From Gammaproteobacteria bacterium (GTDB lineage: Bacteria > Pseudomonadota > Gammaproteobacteria > Pseudomonadales > Azotimanducaceae), in contig JAUIAV010000009.1 in NCBI GenBank assembly GCA_030425195.1, positions 169,223-233,222 of the forward strand: a stretch of DNA of 64,000 bases, written 5' to 3'. The position numbers and the translations under genes were made by a program. Below the pieces are notes generated by a model, which ran no database searches, had not been told where the DNA came from, and saw only the letters and a program-made list of their open reading frames with translations. Of this stretch, positions 1-9,022 are shown one piece after another (within the stretch, counting starts at the first letter, position 1; each line of letters begins with the position of its first letter).

Positions 1-62
1 GAATTTTAGCACGAAGCGCCTCTCGAAACGTAGCTTTTGCCAGTTCCGGTATACTCCGCGCC

Positions 63-1424
63 ATGCCGCAATCCAGCACTCAGAAACCGCCGGCGGACAC
101 CGCCGAACGGGTCATTTCCGCGCCGTGGGTCCTCCCGTTCGAGGGCAGTCCGGGCGCCACCGGTGTGGGCGTCATCAGCGACGGCGCGGTGGCGATCGGT
201 GACGGTCTGCTGCTCGAGGTGGGGACCGCCGCGGACGTGTCACGACGATACCCGGCGGCCGAGCACGTGCCTCTAGAGCGCCACGTGCTGATGCCCGGCC
301 TGGTCAACGCGCACGGGCACGCGGCCATGACGCTGCTGCGCGGCTCCAGCGAGGATGCACCTCTGCAGGCCTGGCTCACCGATCAGATCTGGCCGCTGGA
401 AGCACGCTGGGTGGATGAGGCGTTCTGCCGGGACGGCATCCGTCTGGCCATGGCCGAGATGATCCGGGCCGGCGTGACCTGTTTCGCCGACATGTACTAC
501 TTCCCCGAGATCGGCGCCGAAGAAGCCAGGCGGGCCGGACTGAAGGCTCAGATCGCGTTTCCGGTGATCGAGTTTCCCAATGCCTGGAGCCGGGACTCCG
601 ACGAGGGATTCCACAAGGGTCTCGCGCTCTACGATCAGTACCGGCACGATCCGTACATCGACATCGCATTCGGACCCCATGCGGTCTACAGCGTGACAGA
701 GGCCGACCTCGAGAAAATACTGATGTACTCGGAGGAACTGGACGCGAACATCCACATCCACCTGCACGAGAATGCGGCGGAGCTCGAGGAGAACGGCAGA
801 CGCTACGGCACATCCGGCATCCGGCATCTGCACGAGCGCGGCCTGCTCGGCCCGCGGCTGCAGGCCGTGCACGTCACTCAGATCAGCGCAGAGGAAATGG
901 CGCTGTTCGCCGAGACCAACACCCAGGTGGTGCACTGCCCCACCTCCAATGCGAAGCTCGCCAGCGGTATCTGTCCCGTGACCGCCCTGCGCGATGCGGG
1001 TGTCAACGTCTGCCTCGGTACCGACGGAGCGGCGTCGAACAACGTTCTCGATCTGCTCGGCGAGGCCAGGCTGGCATCGCTGCTCGCGAAGCTGGAGCAG
1101 TCCGATGCGGCCGCCCTGCCCGCGGGCGCCGCGCTCACCATGGCCACCCAGAGCGGCGCAACGGCACTCGGCCGGGGCGAGCTCACCGGCAGCCTCACCG
1201 CTGGCAAGGCGGCCGATCTGATCGCCGTGGACATGGGCGCCATACGGCACCAGCCGCTCTACGACCCGGTCGCACAGGTGCTGCACACCTCCAGCGGCAA
1301 TTCGGTCTCCCATGTCTGGGTGAACGGCGAGTGTCTTCTGGACGACGGCCGGCTGACCCGGATGGACGAGCAGGAAATCCTGCACACGGCCCATACCTGG
1401 CAGCAGAGGATCCGCCCCCGATGA
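63..1424 (+). CDS. mtaD: 5-methylthioadenosine/S-adenosylhomocysteine deaminase (amidohydrolase family)
   Basis: Predicted zinc/iron-dependent cytosolic amidohydrolase of the TRZ/ATZ (MtaD) family that deaminates methylthioadenosine or S-adenosylhomocysteine for salvage. Visible motifs are the N-terminal metal pair HGHAAM, the mid-protein [15 protein letters not shown] and the GTDGAASNN metal/catalytic segment. The 453-residue length is normal for the family. A TATACT box lies 8 bp upstream of the ATG. It ends in an ATGA overlap with ubiG, so the two are translationally coupled, as in Pseudomonas. Exact substrate preference cannot be read from sequence. Confidence 0.9.
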   Translation: MPQSSTQKPPADTAERVISAPWVLPFEGSPGATGVGVISDGAVAIGDGLLLEVGTAADVSRRYPAAEHVPLERHVLMPGLVNAHGHAAMTLLRGSSEDAPLQAWLTDQIWPLEARWVDEAFCRDGIRLAMAEMIRAGVTCFADMYYFPEIGAEEARRAGLKAQIAFPVIEFPNAWSRDSDEGFHKGLALYDQYRHDPYIDIAFGPHAVYSVTEADLEKILMYSEELDANIHIHLHENAAELEENGRRYGTSGIRHLHERGLLGPRLQAVHVTQISAEEMALFAETNTQVVHCPTSNAKLASGICPVTALRDAGVNVCLGTDGAASNNVLDLLGEARLASLLAKLEQSDAAALPAGAALTMATQSGATALGRGELTGSLTAGKAADLIAVDMGAIRHQPLYDPVAQVLHTSSGNSVSHVWVNGECLLDDGRLTRMDEQEILHTAHTWQQRIRPR

Positions 1425-2116
1425 GCAATGTGGATCAGGCCGAGATCAGAAAGTTCGAAGCGCTCGCCCATCGCTGGTGGGACCCGGAAGGCGATTTCCG
1501 GCCGCTGCACGACATCAACCCCGTCCGTCTCGACTTCATTGCCGAGCGCGCGTCGCTCGAAGGCGCCGGCGTGGTGGATGTGGGATGCGGCGGCGGCATC
1601 CTGGCGGAAGCCATGGCGGCCGCCGGGGCCGTGGTCACCGGAATGGACATGGCAGGCAGTCCCCTGTCCGTCGCCCGGCTGCATGCGCTGGAATCCGGGG
1701 TGGAGGTGGAGTATCTCGAATCCACGGCGGAAGCCCTGGCCGGGGAACGGCCGGGCCGGTACCAGGTGGTGACCTGCCTGGAGATGCTGGAGCACGTACC
1801 GGACATTCACTCCACCATCGCCGCCTGCGCGACGCTGGCCGCACCGGGTGCTGCACTCTTCTTCTCCACCATCAACCGCAATCCGAAAGCCTGGGCTCTG
1901 GCCGTGGTCGGTGCCGAGTACGTGCTCGGCCTGCTGCCCCGCGGCACCCATGATTACGCCAAGTTCATCAAGCCGCACGAGCTGGCAGCCGCCGTCCGGG
2001 AAGCCGGGCTCGAGGTGGTGGACATCACGGGCATGAGCTACAACCCGTTCACCCGGAAGGCCGCGCTCGGCCGCGATCTGGACGTGAACTACCTGCTGCA
2101 CGCACGGAAACCCTGA
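1421..2116 (+). CDS. ubiG: Ubiquinone biosynthesis O-methyltransferase UbiG
   Basis: SAM-dependent class I methyltransferase that performs both O-methylations in ubiquinone biosynthesis. The start chosen is the ATG inside the ATGA overlap with mtaD, giving 231 residues that begin [20 protein letters not shown], the typical UbiG N-terminus. SAM motif I reads [16 protein letters not shown], followed by [10 protein letters not shown]. The C-terminal part has [10 protein letters not shown] and [11 protein letters not shown], both characteristic of UbiG. A longer in-frame start at 1331 would run through the mtaD coding sequence and is not supported. Confidence 0.95.
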   Translation: MSNVDQAEIRKFEALAHRWWDPEGDFRPLHDINPVRLDFIAERASLEGAGVVDVGCGGGILAEAMAAAGAVVTGMDMAGSPLSVARLHALESGVEVEYLESTAEALAGERPGRYQVVTCLEMLEHVPDIHSTIAACATLAAPGAALFFSTINRNPKAWALAVVGAEYVLGLLPRGTHDYAKFIKPHELAAAVREAGLEVVDITGMSYNPFTRKAALGRDLDVNYLLHARKP

Positions 2117-2119
2117 TCC

Positions 2120-2926
2120 ATGGAACACTATCCAGAACTCGCCGCGGCGAGCGCCGGCTGGCGTTACCAGCCCGAACCCGGCTGCCTCGCCGGCAAGGTG
2201 ATCCTGGTCACCGGCGCCGGAGACGGCATCGGCCGGACCGCGGCCATGACCTACGCGTCATTCGGGGCCAGTGTGGTCCTGCTCGGGCGCACCCGCAGCA
2301 AGCTCGAATCCGTGTTCGACTGGATCGATGCGCACACGGATACGGAAGCCGTGATCGTGCCCTGCGATCTGGCCGCGCTGGGTGACGAGAACGCGGCAGC
2401 GCTCGGCAACGCCATCGGCGAGAGTTTCGGCCGTCTGGACGGGCTCCTGCACAACGCCTCGCTGCTCGGCCCCAAGGTCAACATCGCCCACTACCCCACC
2501 GACGAGTGGCAACGGGTCTTTCAGGTGAACGTGCACGCCACCTTCCTGCTCACCAGGGCGATGCTGCCTCTGCTCGAGGAAGCCGGGACCGCTTCGGTGG
2601 TGCTGACGTCGTCGAGCGTAGGGCGAAAAGGCAGGGCTTACTGGGGGGCTTACAGCGCGTCCAAATTCGCCGTCGAGGGTCTGATGCAGATTCTGGCCGA
2701 CGAGTACGAGCATGCCGGGCGGATCCGTTTCAACAGTCTGAATCCCGGCGGTACCCGCACGACCATGCGCCGTTCGGCCTACCCGGCGGAGAATCCGCTG
2801 GACGTTCCGGCGCCGGAGGCCCACATGGACCTCTACGTCTACCTGATGTCGGAGGCTTCGCGGATGCAGAACGGCCAGGCGCTGGACGCCAGAGACTGGA
2901 CGCCTCAGCCGTCGATCTCGGGATAG
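2120..2926 (+). CDS. yciK: YciK-type short-chain dehydrogenase
   Basis: NAD(P)-dependent SDR oxidoreductase of the YciK family, substrate unknown. The cofactor motif is VTGAGDGIGRTAA, the NAS motif follows in LLHNAS, and the catalytic residues are Ser in TSSSVG and Tyr/Lys in YSASK. It starts 3 bp after ubiG stops. In Pseudomonas the phosphatase gene mupP lies between these two; here it is missing. The 3' end overlaps the convergent rluB by 22 bp. Confidence 0.88.
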   Translation: MEHYPELAAASAGWRYQPEPGCLAGKVILVTGAGDGIGRTAAMTYASFGASVVLLGRTRSKLESVFDWIDAHTDTEAVIVPCDLAALGDENAAALGNAIGESFGRLDGLLHNASLLGPKVNIAHYPTDEWQRVFQVNVHATFLLTRAMLPLLEEAGTASVVLTSSSVGRKGRAYWGAYSASKFAVEGLMQILADEYEHAGRIRFNSLNPGGTRTTMRRSAYPAENPLDVPAPEAHMDLYVYLMSEASRMQNGQALDARDWTPQPSISG

Positions 2927-3780
2927 GGAATCAGCACCGAGGACTTCTTCGCCCCGCGGCGGTCCTCTTCGGACTTCCGCCGGTCATTCCGGAAATGCGG
3001 CACCGGCAGCTTGAGCTGTGCATAGAGCGACTTCGTATCCGCTTCGGACAACGTCTCGAACCGGCCCCGGGCCAGCCTGGACGGCAGCACCACGGGACCG
3101 AACCGGACCCGCTTCAGCCGGCTGACCATGAGACCGCAGGATTCGAACAGCCGACGGATCTCCCGGTTCCGGCCTTCCATCAGCACCACGTGATACCAGT
3201 GGTTCCGACCGCGGCCGTCGTAGTACTGGATGTCGCTGAACGCGAGCAGCTCGCCGTCGTCCTCGATGCCTGCCAGCAGACTCTGGCACTGCTCGTCACT
3301 CAGGCGGCCATCCACGCGCACCGCATACTCCCGGTCGAGACCCGTGGACGGGTGCATCATGCGGTTGGCCAGAGCGCCGTCCGTGGTGAGCAGGAGAAGT
3401 CCGCTGGTGGCGATGTCCAGCCGGCCGATGGATATCCAGCGGCCGCTGCCGAGCTCGGGCAGATGCTCGAAGATGGTTCTGCGCCCTTCCGGATCCCGGC
3501 GGGTGCAGACCTCGCCCACCGGCTTGTTGTAGAGCAGCACCCGGGCGTCGGAGGAAGGTTTCCGTTTTCCGCGTGACCGCTGTCTGAGCGGTTTGCCATC
3601 CACGGAGATCCGGTCTTCCGGCTGCACCCGCTGGCCCAGGTGGGCCGCCGAGTCGTTGACCGTCACGCGGCCGCCGGCGATCCACCGCTCCATCTCACGC
3701 CGGGAACCGAGCCCGGCGTCAGCCAGCACTTTCTGAAGTTTCTCGCCAGCCGGCCCGGCACCGGACTGTTCGGTCGACAC
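2905..3780 (-). CDS. rluB: 23S rRNA pseudouridine(2605) synthase RluB
   Basis: Cytosolic RsuA/RluB-type pseudouridine synthase. An S4 RNA-binding domain covers residues 12-60 (KLQKVLADAGLGSRREMERW) and the catalytic domain begins near residue 80 with VLLYNKPVG. The catalytic aspartate is D122 in GRLDIATSGLLLL. The gene is last in the leftward operon yciO-trpS-scpA-scpB-rluB and starts 2 bp after scpB ends, an arrangement common in gammaproteobacteria. The assignment as RluB rather than RluE/RluF rests on length and on this operon context. Confidence 0.9.
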   Translation of the reverse strand: MSTEQSGAGPAGEKLQKVLADAGLGSRREMERWIAGGRVTVNDSAAHLGQRVQPEDRISVDGKPLRQRSRGKRKPSSDARVLLYNKPVGEVCTRRDPEGRRTIFEHLPELGSGRWISIGRLDIATSGLLLLTTDGALANRMMHPSTGLDREYAVRVDGRLSDEQCQSLLAGIEDDGELLAFSDIQYYDGRGRNHWYHVVLMEGRNREIRRLFESCGLMVSRLKRVRFGPVVLPSRLARGRFETLSEADTKSLYAQLKLPVPHFRNDRRKSEEDRRGAKKSSVLIPYPEIDG

Positions 3781-3782
3781 CG

Positions 3783-4817
3783 TCAGTGCGGTGCCCGCGG
3801 CAGCCGCACCACTTCCGCGGTGGGCTGCTCCGCTGCCGCCCCGTCGTCGTCGGTTTCAGACCCTGCCTTCGCCGGCTCCTCCGCTGCCGATGCAGCGGCA
3901 TCCCGCGCGTCGTCTTCGGATTCGAGATCTGTCACCACGTCGACGACCTGAGGCCGGCCCGGGTTCTGATCCGTTTCCGGCTCCCCGGATCCGGGGTTGT
4001 TGAAGCGGTCACTGGCGGCGTCCGCGGCAGCGATGGCCGCGGCGATCTCCGCGTCGAAGGCTTCACTGTCCAGGTCCAGATCGGCATCGTCTTCTTCGTC
4101 GTACGCCTGCGGACCGTCGGGCTCAGACGGTTCGGCTTCCGGGTCCGCGGTTTCAGGCCCGGTGACTTCCGAGGTGTCCGCTGGCGCCTGTTCCTCTGCC
4201 GCAGCCACGTCGTCTTCGACGATCTCACCACCGGCTTCTTCGGCGATCACCGGCTCGATGAGCTCCCGGATCTCCGCCAGCGGCGGCAGCTGATCCAGAC
4301 TCCTGAGATTGAAGTAGTCCAGGAACTCGCGGGTGGTGCCATACATGGAGGGGCGACCCGGCACCTCCCGCTGGCCGACCACGCGGATCCAGCCGCGCTC
4401 CAGCAGCGTGCGCATGATGTTCTGACTGACACTGACACCCCGGACCTGCTCGATGTCGCCCCGGGTCACCGGCTGCTTGTAAGCGACCAGAGCGAGCGTT
4501 TCCAGCAGCGCGCGGGTATAGCGGGGTGGCTTCTCTTCCCACAGCCGGCTGATCCAGGGAGAAAACTCCTGACGGACCTGATAGCGGTAGCCGCTGGCCA
4601 CCCGGACGAGCTCATAGCCCCGGCCTTCCGCCTCTTCCGTCAGCGCGCTGAGCGCGTCCCTGAGGTCCGACCGTATGTTCTCCCTGTCGATTTCGGCCGG
4701 CTTGAACAGCTTGACAAGCTGGTCGACGGTCAGCGGTTCGTCTGCGGCGAGCAGCGCCGCTTCGGCGATCTGCTTGAGCTTGTCGGGCTCCACGTTTTCA
4801 GGCTCCATTTGTCGCAT
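3783..4817 (-). CDS. scpB: Segregation and condensation protein B (ScpB) with long acidic tail
   Basis: Kleisin-associated winged-helix protein of the Smc-ScpA-ScpB condensin. Residues 8-190 are a typical ScpB (LKQIAEAALLAADEPLTVDQL, then ETLALVAYKQPVTRGDIEQVRGV and the second winged helix). Residues from about 195 to 344 form a low-complexity tail rich in Glu, Asp, Ala and Pro that is not part of the fold. The start overlaps scpA by 20 bp, consistent with coupled translation. Confidence 0.92.
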   Translation of the reverse strand: MRQMEPENVEPDKLKQIAEAALLAADEPLTVDQLVKLFKPAEIDRENIRSDLRDALSALTEEAEGRGYELVRVASGYRYQVRQEFSPWISRLWEEKPPRYTRALLETLALVAYKQPVTRGDIEQVRGVSVSQNIMRTLLERGWIRVVGQREVPGRPSMYGTTREFLDYFNLRSLDQLPPLAEIRELIEPVIAEEAGGEIVEDDVAAAEEQAPADTSEVTGPETADPEAEPSEPDGPQAYDEEDDADLDLDSEAFDAEIAAAIAAADAASDRFNNPGSGEPETDQNPGRPQVVDVVTDLESEDDARDAAASAAEEPAKAGSETDDDGAAAEQPTAEVVRLPRAPH

Positions 4818-5682
4818 CTCCGGCAGCGCGCACGTAGATGGGCCCGAAGGCCTCGTTCTGAACGAAATCGATGAGCGATTCCTTCAACAGCTCCATGATC
4901 GCAAGGAAGGTGACCACCACGCCGAGCCGGCCTTCCTCTGCCGCGAACAGTCTGGGAAACGGAATGAAGTCGGTCGTTTCGTTCACGGTGGTCAGAATGT
5001 TCGTCATGCGCTCCCGGACGGACAGCGGTTCGAGATGGATCTCGTGCCGCTGGAACATCTCCGCCCGCTTCAGGACCTTGGCCAGCGCCAGCAGCACTTC
5101 CTTGAGATCCACTTCCGGGTCTGCATGCTCGCTGACCAGCTTCGGCCGTCCGGCTCGAGCCAGGTAGAGATCCCGCTCGAGACGCGGCATCTCGTCGATG
5201 TTCTCCGCCGCGGTCTTGATCTGCTCGTACTCCTGCAGACGCCGGATCAGCTCGGCTCTGGGGTCGTCCTCGTCGTCATCGGCCTCCACCGGCCGCGGCA
5301 GCAGCATGCGGGATTTGATTTCCGCCAGCATGGCCGCCATCACCAGATACTCTCCCGCCAGCTCCAGCTGCATGGCGCTCATGAGCTCGATGTAGCTCAT
5401 GTACTGCTCGGTGATCTCCGCCACCCGGATCTCGAGGATGTCCAGATTTTCCCGCCGGATCAGATAGAGCAGAAGATCCAGGGGCCCTTCGAAGGTCTCG
5501 AGGAAAACTTCCAGCGCGTGGGGGGGTATGTAGAGGTCCTTCGGCAGCTCGCTGACCGTCTCTCCCTGGACCAGGGCCAGCGTCATCTGGCCGCCCTCGG
5601 ACTGACGGATCTCGTGCAGCTTGTGCACCTTCGGATCCGTCCCGGTCTCCGTATCCGTCCCGGTCTCAGCTTCTTCCGCCAT
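4798..5682 (-). CDS. scpA: Segregation and condensation protein A (ScpA kleisin)
   Basis: Kleisin subunit that bridges Smc heads and binds ScpB. The diagnostic segment FLETFEGPLDLLLYLIRREN is near residues 60-80, followed by ITEQYMSYIELM and YLVMAAMLAEIKSRMLLPRP, both typical of ScpA. The C-terminal winged helix lies near residues 225-285. The first 35 residues are a Thr/Glu-rich leader, so an internal start closer to MTLALVQGE (residue 33) is also possible. It lies 28 bp downstream of trpS in the same operon. Confidence 0.93.
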   Translation of the reverse strand: MAEEAETGTDTETGTDPKVHKLHEIRQSEGGQMTLALVQGETVSELPKDLYIPPHALEVFLETFEGPLDLLLYLIRRENLDILEIRVAEITEQYMSYIELMSAMQLELAGEYLVMAAMLAEIKSRMLLPRPVEADDDEDDPRAELIRRLQEYEQIKTAAENIDEMPRLERDLYLARAGRPKLVSEHADPEVDLKEVLLALAKVLKRAEMFQRHEIHLEPLSVRERMTNILTTVNETTDFIPFPRLFAAEEGRLGVVVTFLAIMELLKESLIDFVQNEAFGPIYVRAAGDATNGA

Positions 5683-5710
5683 GAGCTCGTTCTCCAGACC
5701 CGCTGTCTCG

Positions 5711-6922
5711 TCAGCCGCCGAGGCCGATGGCAGCGCGCACGTCTTCGATGGTTTCTCTGGCCACGTCCCGGGCTTTCTCCGACCCTTCGAGCAGAATCGA
5801 GTGCACCAGACCCGGATCCTCCTCGAATTTGGCCGCCCGTTCCTGGCGTTCCCGCTGCTCGGAGGTAATCGCGTCGATCAGCGGCTGTTTGCAGTCGATG
5901 CACCCGATGCCCGCGTTCCGGCATCCGTCCGTCACCCACTGCACCGTCTTCTCATCGGAGTAGATCCTGTGCAGACCGAACACCGGGCAGTTCTCGGGAT
6001 TTCCCGGATCCTTGCGCCGGACCCGGGCCGGATCCGTCTGCATGGTCCGGATCTTCTCTTCCGTGGATTCGGGCGCTTCCCGGATCTCGATGGTATTGCC
6101 GTAGGACTTGGACATCTTCTCGCCATCCAGCCCCGGCACCTTGGCCTGCTCGGTGAGCAGGGACTGGGGCTCCGGCAGGATGATCCGGCCGCCGCCCTCG
6201 AGATAGCCGAACAGACGCTCCGTGTCGCCGATGGAGAGATTCTGCTGCTCCGCCAGCAGTGCCCGGGCCCGCTCGAGGGCTTCCGTATCTCCCTGCTCGA
6301 GATAGCTGCGCCGGAGGTCACGGTAGAGCCGGGCGGCCTTCTTGCCCATCTTCTTCACCGCCGCTTCCGCCTGCTCCTCGAAGCCGGGCTCACGGCCATA
6401 AATGTGATTGAAGCGGCGCGCCACCTCCCGGGTCAGCTCCACGTGCGCCACCTGATCCGCGCCGACCGGCACGTTTCCGGCCCGATACATGAGGATGTCG
6501 GCCGCCTGCAGCAGCGGATAACCGAGAAATCCGTAGGTGGACAGATCCCGGTCGTTCAGTTTCGCCTGCTGATCCTTGTAGCTCGGCACGCGCTCGAGCC
6601 AGGCGACCGGGGTGATCATGGACAGCAGCAGATGCAGCTCCGCGTGCTCCGGTACCTTGGACTGCACGAACAGGGTGGCCGCGCTGGGATTCACCCCGGA
6701 TGCCAGCCAGTCGACGGCGGTGTCGAACGTGTACTGGTTGACGTCCCCCGTATCCTCGTAATTGGTGGTGAGCGCATGCCAGTCGGCGACGAAGAAATAG
6801 CACTCGTACTCGTGCTGAAGCTGTACCCAGTTCTTCAGAACCCCATGGTAATGACCGAGATGCAGGCGCCCGGTGGGCCGCATGCCGGACACCACCCGCT
6901 GGCTGGAATCGTTACTGCTCAA
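5711..6922 (-). CDS. trpS: Tryptophanyl-tRNA synthetase
   Basis: Class I aminoacyl-tRNA synthetase that charges tRNA-Trp. The HIGH-type signature is HLGHYHG at residues 21-27 and the KMSKS loop appears as GEKMSKSYGNTIEI. At 403 residues it is longer than the 334-residue E. coli enzyme. The extra length is an insertion of about 70 residues before the KMSKS loop (region beginning GREPGFEEQAEAAVKKMGKK), a feature I associate with the longer TrpS subgroup of some gammaproteobacteria. It lies between yciO and scpA. Confidence 0.95.
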   Translation of the reverse strand: MSSNDSSQRVVSGMRPTGRLHLGHYHGVLKNWVQLQHEYECYFFVADWHALTTNYEDTGDVNQYTFDTAVDWLASGVNPSAATLFVQSKVPEHAELHLLLSMITPVAWLERVPSYKDQQAKLNDRDLSTYGFLGYPLLQAADILMYRAGNVPVGADQVAHVELTREVARRFNHIYGREPGFEEQAEAAVKKMGKKAARLYRDLRRSYLEQGDTEALERARALLAEQQNLSIGDTERLFGYLEGGGRIILPEPQSLLTEQAKVPGLDGEKMSKSYGNTIEIREAPESTEEKIRTMQTDPARVRRKDPGNPENCPVFGLHRIYSDEKTVQWVTDGCRNAGIGCIDCKQPLIDAITSEQRERQERAAKFEEDPGLVHSILLEGSEKARDVARETIEDVRAAIGLGG

Positions 6923-7004
6923 TGGGAGACCTTTTCGAGAGGACGCGTCAATTCGGCTGACATGGGCTGAGGATCCGGCGCATTATGCCCCTTTTTGGCC
7001 CCCA

Positions 7005-7616
7005 CTACAGGTCCTGGCCCGCACCCGCGCGAACCACCTCACCGCCGGTGACGGTCAGATCCACCACCGTGGTGGGTTCGATGCCGCCGATACCCCCGTC
7101 GATCACCAGATCCACCGCGTGCTCGAGGCGTTCCCGGATCTCTTCGGGATCCGCCAGCGGCAGCTCGTCCCCCGGCAGGCGCATGGTCGTCGTCATCATG
7201 GGCTCGCCGAGCGCCTCGAGAAGCCCCAGGGCTATGGGGTTGTCCGGCACCCTGAGGCCGATGGTCTTCTTCCTGGGATGCACGAGTCGCCGGGGCACTT
7301 CCCGGGTGGCGGGCAGGAGAAAGGTGTAGGGCCCCGGGGTGAGCCGTTTCAGAATCCGGTAGGCGGCATTGTCCACCCGCGCATAGGTGCCGAGCTCCGA
7401 GAGGTCGCGGCAGACCAGGGTGAGGTCGTGATGCCTGTCCAGACGACGGATCTGCCGCACCCGATCCAGCGCATTCTTGTCCCCGATATGGCAACCGAGC
7501 GCGTAGGTGGTATCGGTGGGATAGACCACGAGACCGCCGCGGGCAACGATGTCGGCGGCCTGGCTGAGCAGCCGCTGCTGAGGGTGGGTGGGATGCACCG
7601 AAAAAAACTGGCTCAA
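7005..7616 (-). CDS. yciO: YciO-type Sua5/YrdC family protein
   Basis: Member of the YrdC/Sua5 superfamily, closest by eye to E. coli YciO (MSQFF..HP start, VVYPTDTTYALGC, DLSELGTYARVDN, KKTIGLRVPDNPIA, LEALGEPMMTT). Sua5/TsaC proteins make threonylcarbamoyl-AMP for the tRNA t6A modification; whether YciO does so efficiently is uncertain. It is the first gene of the leftward trpS-scpAB-rluB operon, with a divergent promoter gap of about 76 bp to yciB. The PHP-domain gene often found here (yciV/trpH) is absent. Confidence 0.88.
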   Translation of the reverse strand: MSQFFSVHPTHPQQRLLSQAADIVARGGLVVYPTDTTYALGCHIGDKNALDRVRQIRRLDRHHDLTLVCRDLSELGTYARVDNAAYRILKRLTPGPYTFLLPATREVPRRLVHPRKKTIGLRVPDNPIALGLLEALGEPMMTTTMRLPGDELPLADPEEIRERLEHAVDLVIDGGIGGIEPTTVVDLTVTGGEVVRAGAGQDL

Positions 7617-7692
7617 GTCGGTCTCCAGCGCCCGGCCAGGGGCGGGATCGGGGAAAGCGCGGTATTATCACACCAAATTCCGGGTCCAGCTT

Positions 7693-8277
7693 ATGAATCA
7701 GCTTCTCGATTTCGTGCCGGTCGCGCTGTTCGTGATCGTCTTCTTTCTGACGGACATCTTCTACGCCACCGGTGCGCTGATGATCGGGGTGACCGTCCAG
7801 GTGCTCGTCTACCTGGCACTGAGGAAACCGCTGTCCAGAGAGCTGAAGATCACGTTCTGGGCCAGCCTGATATTCGGCGGCCTGACCCTCGTCTTCCGCA
7901 ACGAAACCTTCATCCTCTGGAAGCCGACCATCGTCAACTGGCTGCTGGCCTGCGTCCTCCTGGGCTCGCACTTCTTCGCCAGCAGAAACGCGCTCCAGCA
8001 CATGCTCGGTGGCCAGATGCAGCTGCACGACGAGGTCTGGACCCGGCTCAACTTCGGCTGGGCCGCGGGATTCTTCTTCGCCGGAGCGCTCAACCTGGTG
8101 GTGGCCTACAATTTCTCGCTGGAGTTCTGGGTGAGCTACAAGCTCATCGGCGGCTTCGCGCTCACCTTTCTCTACATCATCGCCACCGTGGGCTATCTTG
8201 CGGCCAAGGGCTACCTGAAGGAGCCGGAGACGGCTTCCGGTGCGGTGGAGGACAACGCACCGAACAGCCATCTTTAG
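7693..8277 (+). CDS. yciB: Inner-membrane-spanning protein YciB (septation protein A family)
   Basis: Small polytopic inner-membrane protein of the YciB/IspZ family, linked in other bacteria to cell-envelope synthesis and septation. I start it at the ATG giving MNQLLDFVPVALFVIVFFL, which matches the family N-terminus and puts a hydrophobic helix at residues 7-25; the upstream in-frame ATG at 7588 lies inside yciO. About five hydrophobic segments are visible, with the conserved FNWAAGF-type region present as LNFGWAAGFFF. Length is 194 residues. A TATTAT box at 7663-7668 is a possible promoter -10. Confidence 0.9.
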   Translation: MNQLLDFVPVALFVIVFFLTDIFYATGALMIGVTVQVLVYLALRKPLSRELKITFWASLIFGGLTLVFRNETFILWKPTIVNWLLACVLLGSHFFASRNALQHMLGGQMQLHDEVWTRLNFGWAAGFFFAGALNLVVAYNFSLEFWVSYKLIGGFALTFLYIIATVGYLAAKGYLKEPETASGAVEDNAPNSHL

Positions 8278-8299
8278 AGAAATCGATTCCTGACCTGAT

Positions 8300-9010
8300 A
8301 TGGACTTCACCTTGACCCCCAGACTGCAGAGGCCCATCGCGACGGCCACCCTTCTTGTCACCGTCGGCCTGGCCGCCGGTTCGCTCCTCTCGCCTGCAAC
8401 GGCTGCCGCGGAGACCGTCTATATCTCCGACGTGCTGACGGTGCCGCTGCGCAGCGGGCCCTCCAACGCCAACCGGATCCTGCACAGAGGCCTGCCCAGC
8501 GGCACCAAGATGGAGGTGCTCTCCCGGGATGCAGGCTCCGGTTTCGTGCAGATCCGGACAGACCGGGGCACTGAAGGCTGGCTGCCCGAGCAGTATCTGG
8601 TGAGCGAACCCATCGCGCGGGACCGGCTGGCAGCGGCCAACCGGCGCATCGAGCAGCTCACCGGCACCGTGGCCGAACAGCGGCAACGGATGGAAGCGCT
8701 GAACAGCGGCAAGAGCGAATCCGACCAGAACGTGAATCAGCTGAGCAGCCGTGTGAAGGAGCTGGAGCAGGAACTGGCGGAGATCCGGCGTATCTCCGCG
8801 GGAGCGATCGCTCAGAACGAGACCAACAAGGAACTCACGTCGCTTAACGAGCGTCTGCGGGCCGAGGTGGACGAGCTGGTGGCGACGATCGCCGTCATCG
8901 AGGACAACGCGCAGGAGCGCTGGCTGCTGATCGGCGGCGGTCTGGTGCTCCTCGGACTCGTGATCGGCGCCGCCATCAAGGCGCGGCCGCGCCGGTCGGC
9001 CTGGAGCTGA
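8300..9010 (+). CDS. SH3-domain periplasmic/membrane protein (TIGR04211-like, YgiM type)
   Basis: Predicted exported, C-terminally anchored envelope protein. There is a signal sequence (residues 1-37, ending ATAAA), a bacterial SH3 domain at about residues 40-100 (VPLRSGPSNANRILHRGLPSG, GTEGWLPEQYLV), a long coiled coil at about 105-205, and a final transmembrane helix (LIGGGLVLLGLVIGAAI) before an Arg-rich cytosolic end. This layout is that of the YgiM/TIGR04211 family, whose role is not established. It lies 22 bp after yciB and 12 bp before pdxJ. Confidence 0.8.
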   Translation: MDFTLTPRLQRPIATATLLVTVGLAAGSLLSPATAAAETVYISDVLTVPLRSGPSNANRILHRGLPSGTKMEVLSRDAGSGFVQIRTDRGTEGWLPEQYLVSEPIARDRLAAANRRIEQLTGTVAEQRQRMEALNSGKSESDQNVNQLSSRVKELEQELAEIRRISAGAIAQNETNKELTSLNERLRAEVDELVATIAVIEDNAQERWLLIGGGLVLLGLVIGAAIKARPRRSAWS

Positions 9011-9022
9011 CCGGGAGTCCGT

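Noticed and set aside
50..55. TATACT as a full promoter producing a leaderless mtaD mRNA
   Set aside because: The -10 match is good and would put the start of transcription at the ATG. No -35 hexamer is visible and the upstream DNA is cut by the window edge, so it was left as a remark.
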